DNA of 20,414 nucleotides. Origin: Christensenella sp. UBA1214. Lineage in GTDB: Bacteria; Bacillota; Clostridia; Christensenellales; CAG-138. How positions within the stretch are numbered: position 1 is the first letter of the stretch; every line of letters begins with the position of its first letter. The notes under the pieces are model-generated. The model worked only from the letters and a program-made list of their open reading frames with translations. It had not been told where the DNA came from and searched no databases. The translations under genes and the position numbers were made by a program. The DNA is taken from NCBI GenBank assembly GCA_002309375.1, contig DBXK01000040.1, positions 1,658-22,071 on the forward strand, in the 5' to 3' direction. This document shows, in pieces, positions 14,139 to 20,414 of the stretch.

Positions 14139-16100
14139 TTATTCGTTTTCGAGCGTCCCGGCCAGCATCATCGCTCCATAGGGCTGAAGCTGAACTTCGA
14201 TGCTCCCGTTTTCGGAGCGGACGATCCCGCTGCCGAGGCCGTCGATGTATCCTTCGGCAAAACGCACGCATCCGGCGTCGGGTCCTTCGCGGAAATCGCG
14301 TTCCGAAATGATGATATCGCGGCTCTGGCCGGAGGAATTGACGAGCGTAAGCGCCGTTTCATTGCCCTTTCGCCTGTAAACGGCGAAAACATCCGGCGCT
14401 GCCGGGCAGAACGCCGTCAGGCCGTCAGTGAGCGCGGCGCTGTTTTTGCGCAGCTTCCCAAGGCGGCAATAATGCGCGGCAAGGGTGCGGTCCTCCTTCC
14501 CCCAGGGGTAGGTCCCGCGGTTGAAGGGATCCGAAAGGCCGAGCATCCCGGCTTCGTCGCCGTAGAGGATGCAGGGCGGCTGGGGCATCGAATACTGCAG
14601 GCAGGCGGCTGTCATGAGCTTGATCTTCCCGATCTGCACGGCGCGTTCGTCGTGGCGGTATTCCGCCTGCTGCCGCCTCGTGAGCGCATCCTTATCCGGC
14701 GCTCCGGAGAGCACGGACAGCACGCGCTGAGTGTCATGCGAGCCGAGGGTATTCATGCAGGCGCGGTAGAACGGCTCCGGGTACCTCTCCCGCTGACCGC
14801 CGAGAGCGTCATTGAGGCCGTAGGCGTCGAGCTTTGAAGTGAAGAACGCCAGCACCGCATCGCGGAAGGGATAATTCATCACCGAATCGAGCTCGTGGCC
14901 GTAAACATATTTGCGCAGGCCCTTTTCCCAAACCTTGTTGGAAGCGTCATCCCAGACCTCGCCGAGAAGCACGCCGTCCGGATCGAGGGCCTTTACCTTC
15001 TTCCTGAGCTCCGCAATGAAGCTGTCCGGCAGCTCGTCAGCAACGTCGAGCCTCCAGTTCGTGACGCCGAAGGCGGCCCATTTTTCAAGGACCTTATGAA
15101 TAAATGCGATGTATGACGGAGTTCCCTCATTCACCTCGGGGAGGGTCTCAAAGCCCCACCAGCAGCGGTATTTATCCGGAAACGTTTTAAAATCGTACCA
15201 TTCATAATATGGCGAAGCCTCTCCCGCATATGCGCCGACGGAGGGATAACGCCCGTATTTATTGAAATAGACGCTGTCATCGCCGGTGTGGGAAAATACG
15301 CCGTCGGCGATTAGCCGGATGCCGTATTTTTTCGCTTCATGAACAAGCTCCTTGAGCGTTGCCTCGCCGCCGAGGGCGGGATCGACCTTCAGATAATCGG
15401 CGGTATTGTAGCGGTGGTTGCTCGCCGCTTCGAAGATCGGGTTGAGATAGATGCAGCTCACTCCGAGCGATGCGAGATACGGCAGCTTTTCGCGGACGCC
15501 CGCAAGATCCCCGCCGAAGAAATCGTTGGGCTGATAGAATTTTTCGCCCTCCGCAGGAAGGTATTTCACGGGTTCATCCCATTTTTCGTGCCGAACGACC
15601 TTCCGGCCGAGCTTTTCATGGTATTCGAGCCGGTCGAGGCCGGTCTGCCCGTTTTCATCCGCCGCACCGCGGCAGAAACGATCGGGGAAGATCTGGTAAA
15701 CGATGCTCTTTTTGAACCAATCCGGCGTCTCGTAAGCGCCGTCATAGACCGTGATCTGGAAATCCGGAGGCTGCATGCCGGCGGGCTTTCCCTCGCCCGT
15801 TCTTCCGCCGTAGAAGCGCCTTTCGCCGTTCACTTCAATGATAAAATAATACCAAAGCAGCTGCGGACTTTCCGGCGCGGTGATATGGTAGGCATGATAA
15901 AGCTCGTTCCCGATCCGCTCCTTCGCGCCTTCTCTCAGTGTTTCCCTGCCATCAGCCCATAGGCGCAGCTTCGTTGACGCGCGTTCGGCGTCCGCCCCGC
16001 GCAGACGCAGGCGGATGACCGCCGCTTCGCCGCATTTCAGCGGCCCGAAGGGCGAACGGCATATGCTTTCCCTTGAGTTGTGCCAGGCGAACAGTTCCAT
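14139..16100 (-). CDS. GH13 alpha-glucosidase family: neopullulanase/cyclomaltodextrinase-like
   Basis: A 653-residue glycoside hydrolase of family 13 without a signal peptide, so probably a cytoplasmic maltodextrin, cyclodextrin or pullulan-fragment hydrolase. Residues 1-120 form a beta-rich N-terminal domain (CBM34-like, with YYFIIEVNGERRFYGG). The catalytic barrel starts at SIVYQIFPDRFCRGAADENG. The four conserved regions are present: DGVFSH (266-271), WRLDVADE with nucleophile Asp352 (349-356), GEVWDD with acid/base Glu381 (380-385), and LGSHDTQR with Asp456 (452-459). The C-terminal beta domain follows. The ATG at 16100 is chosen because the domain starts there, one base after the ychF stop; the ribosome site is weak, so translation is probably coupled to ychF. 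The open frame reaches 16223 only by running into ychF. Confidence 0.9.
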   Translation of the reverse strand: MELFAWHNSRESICRSPFGPLKCGEAAVIRLRLRGADAERASTKLRLWADGRETLREGAKERIGNELYHAYHITAPESPQLLWYYFIIEVNGERRFYGGRTGEGKPAGMQPPDFQITVYDGAYETPDWFKKSIVYQIFPDRFCRGAADENGQTGLDRLEYHEKLGRKVVRHEKWDEPVKYLPAEGEKFYQPNDFFGGDLAGVREKLPYLASLGVSCIYLNPIFEAASNHRYNTADYLKVDPALGGEATLKELVHEAKKYGIRLIADGVFSHTGDDSVYFNKYGRYPSVGAYAGEASPYYEWYDFKTFPDKYRCWWGFETLPEVNEGTPSYIAFIHKVLEKWAAFGVTNWRLDVADELPDSFIAELRKKVKALDPDGVLLGEVWDDASNKVWEKGLRKYVYGHELDSVMNYPFRDAVLAFFTSKLDAYGLNDALGGQRERYPEPFYRACMNTLGSHDTQRVLSVLSGAPDKDALTRRQQAEYRHDERAVQIGKIKLMTAACLQYSMPQPPCILYGDEAGMLGLSDPFNRGTYPWGKEDRTLAAHYCRLGKLRKNSAALTDGLTAFCPAAPDVFAVYRRKGNETALTLVNSSGQSRDIIISERDFREGPDAGCVRFAEGYIDGLGSGIVRSENGSIEVQLQPYGAMMLAGTLENE

Positions 16101-16101
16101 A

Positions 16102-17190
16102 TTATACGTTGAAGCGGAAGACGATGACGTCCCCGTCCTGAACGACGTAATCCTTGCCCTCCGAGCGGACAAGTCCCTTCTCCTTGCAGGCGTTGATGCT
16201 GCCCTGCTCGACAAGGGTCTCATACGGCACGACCTCCGCGCGGATGAAGCCGCGCTCGAAGTCGGTGTGGATCTTGCCCGCGGCGCCGGGGGCCTTCGTG
16301 CCCTTCGTGATCGTCCATGCGCGGACCTCGTCCGTACCGGCGGTCAGGAAGCTGATGAGGCCGAGCAGCGCGTAACTCGCCTTCACGAGCTTATCGAGGC
16401 CGCTCTCGCCGATGCCGAGATCCTCGATGAAGGCGGCCTTTTCCTCGTCCGAAAGCTCGGAAAGCTCCTCCTCCATCTTTGCGCAGATGGTCAGCGCCTG
16501 CGCGCCTTCCGCCTTCGCCTGCGCGTAAAGCCGCTTGACGGCTTCGGGCTCTGTGCCGAGCTGATCCTCGTTGATATTCGCAACGTAGATCACGGGCTTG
16601 GTCGTAAGAAGGAACAGCTCGTCCGCCGCCTTCTTCTCATCCTCCGTCATCTCCATGCTGCGCACGGGCTTGAATTCATCGAGATGCGCCTTGATCCGCT
16701 CGAGGAAATCGATCTCCGCAAGATATTTTTTCTCGCCGCTCTTGGAATTCTTCTTCGCCTTGTCGATGCGGCGGTCGATCGTTTCAAGATCGGCATAGAT
16801 GAGCTCGAGGTTGATCGTGTCCATATCGCGGACGGGATCGACGGAGCCGTCAACGTGGACGACGTTATCATCCTCAAAGCAGCGCACGACGTGGACGATC
16901 GCATCCACCTCGCGGATATGGGCAAGGAATTTATTGCCGAGGCCTTCGCCCCTGTGCGCATCGCGCACGAGGCCCGCGATATCGACGAATTTGATCGTTG
17001 CGGGAACGAGGCTCTTCGGGTGATACATCTCGTTCAAAACGTCGAGACGGTGATCGCTGACGTTGACGATGCCGACGTTCGGTTCGATAGTGCAGAAGGG
17101 ATAATTCGCCGCCTGCGCGCCGGCCTTCGTGATCGCATTGAAAAGGGTACTCTTGCCGACGTTCGGCAAGCCGATTACACCAAGCTTCAT
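16102..17190 (-). CDS. ychF: Redox-responsive ATPase YchF (OLA1 family)
   Basis: A 362-residue Obg-family P-loop ATPase that binds ribosomes and is linked to stress and translation control. The G1 loop is GLPNVGKST (residues 7-15), the Walker B/G3 element is DIAGL (70-74), and the G4 element is NINED (205-209). The Glu in place of the usual Asp of NKxD is the known reason that YchF prefers ATP over GTP. A coiled-coil region spans roughly 130-190, and a TGS domain fills the C-terminus (about 283-361, SFLTAGTDEVRAWT through GDVIVFRFNV). Length is the family norm (about 363). The ATG at 17190 has GGAG upstream and follows a strong promoter. It heads the nine-gene minus-strand operon. Confidence 0.97.
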   Translation of the reverse strand: MKLGVIGLPNVGKSTLFNAITKAGAQAANYPFCTIEPNVGIVNVSDHRLDVLNEMYHPKSLVPATIKFVDIAGLVRDAHRGEGLGNKFLAHIREVDAIVHVVRCFEDDNVVHVDGSVDPVRDMDTINLELIYADLETIDRRIDKAKKNSKSGEKKYLAEIDFLERIKAHLDEFKPVRSMEMTEDEKKAADELFLLTTKPVIYVANINEDQLGTEPEAVKRLYAQAKAEGAQALTICAKMEEELSELSDEEKAAFIEDLGIGESGLDKLVKASYALLGLISFLTAGTDEVRAWTITKGTKAPGAAGKIHTDFERGFIRAEVVPYETLVEQGSINACKEKGLVRSEGKDYVVQDGDVIVFRFNV

Positions 17191-17241
17191 AACAATACTC
17201 CGTTAATTCATTGAGCGAAGACGCCTCCGCTCCCACCTTCC

Positions 17242-17271
17242 ATTATAACACAAGACGATAACTGAATTCAA
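17242..17271 (-). promoter_or_regulatory. Promoter of the ychF operon
   Basis: On the minus strand TTGAAT (plus 17266-17271) and TATAAT (plus 17242-17247) are 18 bases apart, about 50 bp before the ychF ATG. It is the only good promoter seen upstream of the nine packed genes. Confidence 0.8.
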
Positions 17272-17320
17272 CGCATCACGAGCATTTTTACAAATAAGCT
17301 CATTATCCGGCGTACGGCGC

Positions 17321-17349
17321 TTGTCCGCCGGCCGCAGAAATGATATAAT
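17321..17349 (+). promoter_or_regulatory. Promoter of the phzF-family gene
   Basis: TTGTCC (17321-17326) and TATAAT (17344-17349) are 17 bases apart, and the -10 is extended (TGATATAAT). It lies 35 bp before the ATG at 17384 and is divergent from the ychF promoter. Confidence 0.8.
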
Positions 17350-17383
17350 TTGCTTGAGACCGAGGAGACCGGAGGACCTTCCA

Positions 17384-18241
17384 ATGAGAGCCTATGTTAT
17401 GGATGCATTCAGCGAAAAAGCCTTTTCGGGCAACCAGGCGGGCGTTGTTTTTGCGGACAGGCCGCTCGGGGATGAGCAGATGCTTTTGATCGCGGCGGAG
17501 TTCAAGCACTCCGAGACCGCGTTCATCTCCCCCGCTGCCGGGAACGATATCCCGATCCGCTATTTCACCCCGGCGGGCGAAGTGCCGCTCTGCGGGCATG
17601 CAACGGTCGCTTCCTTCGCGGCGCTGCGTCTCGCTGGGAGGATCGGAGACGGCGAATTCGCCGCCGTCACGAAGGCCGGAAGGCTCAGCGTTTCCGTCCG
17701 CGGCAAAAAAGTGCTGATGGATATGGCAAAACCGGTGCTCATCAAAACGCTTTCGGAGGATGAAGCCGCGCCGCTTTATGCTACATACGGCCTCTCCCCC
17801 GGCGATCGGCCGGAGGGCTTCCCCGTGCGGATCGTTTCAACGGGCCTTGCCGATATCATGCTGCCGGTCAGGGATCGAAAAGCGTTGCTTTGCGCGCGTC
17901 AGAATGAAGAGGAGGTCTCCGCCTTCAGCGATGAGCTCGGCTGCGTCGGCGTGCATATGTTTGCGCCGGGCGAAGGCGGTTATACCGCTTTCTGCAGCAA
18001 TTTCGCTCCGCTCTACGGCATCCCCGAGGAATGCGCCACGGGCACGGCGAACGCCGCGCTGACCTATTATCTGCATCTGCTCGGCCGCATCCGCCCCGGC
18101 GAGGAGAATGCTTTTCTGCAGGGCGAGCATATGGGAAAACCGTGCATCGTCGAAAGCATCCTTCTCGAAACGCCGGAAGGTCCGCGCATCCGCATCGGCG
18201 GCTGCGCCGTGATGAGCATGGAATGCGAAGTGAAGGTCTGA
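17384..18241 (+). CDS. PhzF-family isomerase-like protein
   Basis: A 285-residue protein of the PhzF/diaminopimelate-epimerase-like fold, with two pseudo-symmetric halves. The first half holds NQAGVVF (residues 17-23), the general acid/base Glu44 in FKHSETAFI, and CGHATVAS (70-77). The second half holds EECATGTANAALTYYL (215-230), which corresponds to the EDpATGSA motif of the family. Length is normal. PhzF itself isomerises a phenazine precursor, but most family members, including those in Clostridia, have unknown substrates, and no phenazine genes are present. The ATG at 17384 has GGAGGA eight bases upstream. It forms a single-gene unit with its own promoter and terminator. Confidence 0.9.
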   Translation: MRAYVMDAFSEKAFSGNQAGVVFADRPLGDEQMLLIAAEFKHSETAFISPAAGNDIPIRYFTPAGEVPLCGHATVASFAALRLAGRIGDGEFAAVTKAGRLSVSVRGKKVLMDMAKPVLIKTLSEDEAAPLYATYGLSPGDRPEGFPVRIVSTGLADIMLPVRDRKALLCARQNEEEVSAFSDELGCVGVHMFAPGEGGYTAFCSNFAPLYGIPEECATGTANAALTYYLHLLGRIRPGEENAFLQGEHMGKPCIVESILLETPEGPRIRIGGCAVMSMECEVKV

Positions 18242-18257
18242 TATCGGTATAACAGAA

Positions 18258-18285
18258 AAGCCGCCGTGCCTCTGCACGGCGGCTT
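18258..18285. terminator. Bidirectional terminator between phzF-family gene and thiT
   Basis: A perfect 12-bp GC-rich stem (AAGCCGCCGTGC 18258-18269, GCACGGCGGCTT 18274-18285) with a CTCT loop; TCTTTCGTTTTT-like sequence follows on the plus strand and TTCTGTT on the minus strand. It serves both convergent genes. Confidence 0.92.
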
Positions 18286-18294
18286 CTTTCGTTT

Positions 18295-19386
18295 TTAGTT
18301 GTTCTTCAACGGTTTTTTATTGCTCTTGAGGTCGCTTCCGACGAAATACTTTTCAAGCGAGGGATAGATGATCATCGCAACGAGGAGCGTCAGGATGATC
18401 TCAAGGCCCATGTACCAGCCGTTGTAAAGGAAGGAATAGAACCACGGATTCGTCATGGTCATGCCCATGAATTCTTCGGGCATGTACTCGCCCCAGATCC
18501 ACGCGCCGGAGATGAAGTGGCAGAGGAATCGGAGCAGGAAGGTGACGACGATACCGATCGCAACGGAGGAGCGCTTCTTGCCGAAGATGCCGGAAAGGCC
18601 GATCGCCGTGTACGGCAGGATGTAGTCGAGCAGGATCACGCCGGCCGCCATGACGGCGCTCGAAGCCCATGCGACGTTATCGAGGCCGAAGAGCATCTGA
18701 AGCACGCTGTAAACGAACGCCGTGAAAACGCCCCAGCCCGCGCCGTAGCGGTGGCTGATGATGACGAGTGGAAGCATGCTGAGCAGGGTTGGGCCGCCGC
18801 CGAAGGCAAGGTCGATCTTCAGGAAGCTGAGCACCGTGCCGGCCGCGACCATCAGCGCGCTTTCAACGAGCTGCTGCGTGCTGATCTTCTGCTTCATCAC
18901 AACGCCGATAAGGACCATCACCACGCCGGCGAGCGCCAGGATGCAGCCCATCACGATGAAGGCCAGCGAGGTGTAATCGCCGAGGGCGGAGAAGAAGCCG
19001 CTGACCTCAAGCGAGCCCTGCTTTGCTTTGATGCCGATCACAAGGCAGATGATGCCGAGGACCGCCACAATACCGCCGATGATCGGCAGCAGCGCGCCGT
19101 TCTCACGGCTGAAGACTTTTTTGCAGAAATTATTGAATTTCGTATCCTTCTCGGAATTCCTTGCCCGCACGAGCCCGACGATCACTAGGATGGTGCCCGC
19201 GGTTATCAGCAGCGCACCGATAATGATCATGACGTTCTGCTGAGTCCAGAATTCGGAATTGAACATCTTATTGAGTTTGATAGAAACATGGTTGAAGATC
19301 TCCGAAAAGTGCTCCGGATTTTCACCGACGATCACCGTTACCACGCCCGCGATGAACAGCACGAGACCGATTATTGCAGTAATCAT
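18295..19386 (-). CDS. thiT: ThiT-type thiamine ECF transporter S component with N-terminal membrane extension
   Basis: Substrate-binding S component of an ECF-type vitamin transporter for thiamine. Residues 168-345 match ThiT: ALMVAAGTVLSFLKIDLAFG (177-196), GPTLLSMLPLVII (198-210), RYGAGWGVFTAF (213-224), RFLCHFISGAWIWGEY (286-301) and FYSFLYNGWYMGLEI (316-330). His290, the Trp pair 295/297 and the Tyr/Asn around 317-322 correspond to residues that line the thiamine pocket in known ThiT structures. ThiT is usually about 180-200 residues; this 363-residue protein has an extra N-terminal region with four helices built on a repeated pattern (for example IIGLVLFIAGVVTVIVG and IIIGALLITAGTILVIVG). 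The ATG at 19386 has an AAAGG site; a TTG at 19407 is less likely. A TPP riboswitch lies upstream. The ECF A1/A2/T genes are not in the window. Confidence 0.88.
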   Translation of the reverse strand: MITAIIGLVLFIAGVVTVIVGENPEHFSEIFNHVSIKLNKMFNSEFWTQQNVMIIIGALLITAGTILVIVGLVRARNSEKDTKFNNFCKKVFSRENGALLPIIGGIVAVLGIICLVIGIKAKQGSLEVSGFFSALGDYTSLAFIVMGCILALAGVVMVLIGVVMKQKISTQQLVESALMVAAGTVLSFLKIDLAFGGGPTLLSMLPLVIISHRYGAGWGVFTAFVYSVLQMLFGLDNVAWASSAVMAAGVILLDYILPYTAIGLSGIFGKKRSSVAIGIVVTFLLRFLCHFISGAWIWGEYMPEEFMGMTMTNPWFYSFLYNGWYMGLEIILTLLVAMIIYPSLEKYFVGSDLKSNKKPLKNN

Positions 19387-19405
19387 TCTTCTGCCTTTCC
19401 CAAAC

Positions 19406-19433
19406 AAAAAGCCGCCGCAAACGGTGCGGAGGC
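19406..19433 (-). terminator. Riboswitch-controlled terminator before thiT
   Basis: On the minus strand, the arms GCCTCCGCA and TGCGGCGGC (plus 19425-19433 and 19411-19419, one mismatch) are followed by TTTTT (plus 19406-19410). It lies between the TPP aptamer and the thiT start, where an expression platform belongs. The 5' arm and loop can instead pair with the 3' edge of the aptamer. Confidence 0.85.
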
Positions 19434-19453
19434 ATGATGCATAAATTTCCGTA

Positions 19454-19534
19454 CCGCTTCCCTACGCAGGTATTACCCCAACAGGTTCAAAGGCTCATTC
19501 TCAGCTCTCCGAAATCGGAGCGCGCGCCCAGCGG
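19454..19534 (-). ncRNA. TPP (THI-box) riboswitch
   Basis: The minus strand carries the conserved THI-box core: CTGAGA, then GAACCTG, a GGTAATACC segment and GCGTAGGGA, in the right order and spacing. Helix P1 is closed by CCGCT (plus 19530-19534) and AGCGG (plus 19454-19458). A side hairpin CTCC-GATTTC-GGAG occupies the variable P3 position. It senses thiamine pyrophosphate and would reduce thiT transcription when TPP is plentiful, which fits a thiamine uptake gene. Confidence 0.95.
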
Positions 19535-19555
19535 AGCTGTTCTGTTTTCGTGCGT

Positions 19556-19584
19556 ATTATAACGCGGTTTTCCGAAAAAAGCAA
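19556..19584 (-). promoter_or_regulatory. Promoter of the thiT riboswitch transcript
   Basis: On the minus strand TTGCTT (plus 19579-19584) and a consensus TATAAT (plus 19556-19561) are 17 bases apart. Transcription would begin about 15 bases before the riboswitch P1 helix. Confidence 0.7.
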
Positions 19585-19614
19585 GAGGCGTTTGTTTTTC
19601 TTTATTTCATTAAC

Positions 19615-19641
19615 AAAAAGAGCAGGGTTTTCGCCCTGCTC
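19615..19641 (-). terminator. Terminator of the ATP synthase operon
   Basis: On the minus strand, an 8-bp stem (GAGCAGGG / CCCTGCTC, plus 19620-19641) with a 6-base loop is followed by TTTTTG. It starts 15 bases after the atpC stop and marks the operon end, just before the thiT promoter. Confidence 0.92.
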
Positions 19642-19656
19642 ACGGTTTGTTTATCG

Positions 19657-19920
19657 TTATTCGGCCATTTTGATTTCGCTCGAAAGCACAGTCACGAGCT
19701 CCTTTTCAACGAGCAGCAGCCCCGCGCCGCACTCAAAGGTGCGGATCGTGTTGTCCGGAAGGATGAAATGGCATTTGCTCGGGCGGAGCACCGTCACGAA
19801 CGGGATATGCCCGGCAAGGATGCCGAGCGAGCCCTCTGTGCCGCGCACGGTCAGCGAAACCGCTTCGCCGCTGTAAAGATCCCCCGCCGGAGTTGAAATT
19901 TTAAGGTTGAATTCCTTCAT
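19657..19920 (-). CDS. atpC: F-type ATP synthase epsilon subunit, beta-sandwich domain only
   Basis: Epsilon subunit of the F1 central stalk. The 87 residues cover only the N-terminal beta-sandwich: FNLKISTPAGDLYSGEAVSL (residues 4-23), the hallmark GTEGSLGILAGHIPFVTVL (27-45), and the strands ending in ELVTVLSSEIKMAE. The usual subunit is about 130-140 residues and ends with two helices that can inhibit ATP hydrolysis; these are missing. The stop is followed almost at once by a strong terminator, so there is no room for the domain downstream and no frameshift is seen. The start lies five bases after the atpD stop, with a weak ribosome site, which suggests coupling. Some bacteria are known to have short epsilon subunits. 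Confidence 0.93.
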   Translation of the reverse strand: MKEFNLKISTPAGDLYSGEAVSLTVRGTEGSLGILAGHIPFVTVLRPSKCHFILPDNTIRTFECGAGLLLVEKELVTVLSSEIKMAE

Positions 19921-19925
19921 TTTCG

Positions 19926-20414
19926 TTATTTGCTCGCCGCAGCCTTCGCAACGGCTTCGTCGATCGTTCCGACGTAGAGGAACGCGGATTCGGGCAGGTC
20001 GTCATGCTTGCCTTCGCAGATCTCCTTGAAGCCGCGGATCGTTTCCGCAAGGGGCACGTACTTGCCGTTGAAGCCGGTGAACTGCTCCGCAACATGGAAG
20101 GGCTGGCTGAAGAAGCGCTGGATCTTCCTTGCGCGGGAAACGGTCAGCTTATCCTCATCGGAGAGCTCGTCGAGACCCATGATCGCGATGATGTCCATCA
20201 GCTCGTTATAACGCTGCAGGATGCGCTGCACCTCGCGCGCGACCTCGTAATGCTCCTTGCCGACGATATCGGCGGAAAGGATGCGGCTCGTGGATTCGAG
20301 CGGGTCGACCGCGGGATAAATGCCCTGAGAAGCGATATTTCTCGCAAGGACCGTCGTTGCGTCGAGGTGCGCAAAGGTCGTTGCCGGAGCGGGGTCGGTC
20401 AGGTCGTCCGCGGG
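19926..20414 (-). CDS. atpD: F-type ATP synthase beta subunit, C-terminal part (5' end outside window)
   Basis: Catalytic beta subunit of F1. The frame is open to the window edge and encodes the last 162 residues. It begins PADDLTDPAPATTFAHLDAT and continues through SQGIYPAVDPLESTSRIL, both signature stretches of AtpD. The helical C-terminal domain follows, with the DELS-containing segment GLDELSDEDKLTVSRARKIQ (the DELSEED-type loop that contacts gamma) and FFSQPFHVAEQFTG. The C-terminus GTIDEAVAKAAASK is normal. The P-loop and catalytic Glu lie outside the window. Order atpD-atpC on the minus strand is the usual operon end. Confidence 0.97.
   Translation of the reverse strand, partial: PADDLTDPAPATTFAHLDATTVLARNIASQGIYPAVDPLESTSRILSADIVGKEHYEVAREVQRILQRYNELMDIIAIMGLDELSDEDKLTVSRARKIQRFFSQPFHVAEQFTGFNGKYVPLAETIRGFKEICEGKHDDLPESAFLYVGTIDEAVAKAAASK

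Noticed and set aside
13203..14837. A 544-codon plus-strand frame across the DUF951 to GH13 region
   Set aside because: It crosses several well-supported minus-strand genes and their short gaps, and shows no domain.
17384..18241. Phenazine biosynthesis cluster
   Set aside because: Only the PhzF-family gene is present; its family is broad and mostly unrelated to phenazines.

Overview
The window reads as chromosome of a GC-rich anaerobic Gram-positive bacterium of the class Clostridia, probably a gut or rumen type. GC is high by eye, with C/G-ending codons throughout. The pointers are lysine-fermentation genes (2,3- and 5,6-aminomutase), DUF951 near ychF, paired type I signal peptidases, a class B sortase, a dockerin module and an ECF-type ThiT under a TPP riboswitch. 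I cannot name a genus. No rRNA, tRNA, insertion sequence, CRISPR array or phage gene was recognised.

Layout. (1) 1-3140, plus strand: end of kamA (lysine 2,3-aminomutase), then kamD and kamE (lysine 5,6-aminomutase), closed by a bidirectional terminator. (2) 3163-4293, minus strand: a two-gene redox unit (flavodoxin-fold protein with a Cys cluster, PNPOx-like protein) from a near-consensus promoter. (3) 4323-8895, plus strand: gltX, a short QueG-like Fe-S protein and a large class B sortase fusion (TM anchor, Pro-rich linker, RCC1-like repeats, dockerin, sortase). (4) 8909-17271, minus strand: a tightly packed nine-gene run from one good promoter: ychF, a GH13 maltodextrin hydrolase, a membrane zinc-ribbon protein, a stand-alone FakA-type middle domain, DUF951, an active signal peptidase I, a catalytically dead signal peptidase I paralogue, a large GT-C-like membrane protein and an SdpI-family protein. 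(5) 17321-18285, plus strand: a single PhzF-family gene. (6) 18295-19584, minus strand: thiT with an extra N-terminal membrane domain, behind a TPP riboswitch and terminator. (7) 19615-20414, minus strand: the 3' end of the F-type ATP synthase operon (end of atpD, and an atpC lacking its C-terminal helical domain), closed by a strong terminator.

The genes do not form one pathway. Region 1 is amino-acid catabolism. Regions 3 and 4 share a cell-surface theme (sortase, signal peptidases, GT-C-like protein) mixed with translation-linked housekeeping (gltX, ychF). The most unusual items are the RCC1-dockerin-sortase fusion, the active/dead signal peptidase pair, the ThiT with a four-helix N-terminal extension and a readable riboswitch-antiterminator-terminator layout, the isolated FakA middle domain, and the minimal AtpC. 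Most genes lie less than 35 bp apart within their units, and four gene ends are marked by strong hairpins. All other long open frames, including a 547-codon one opposite kamD, look like shadows of GC-rich coding sequence.
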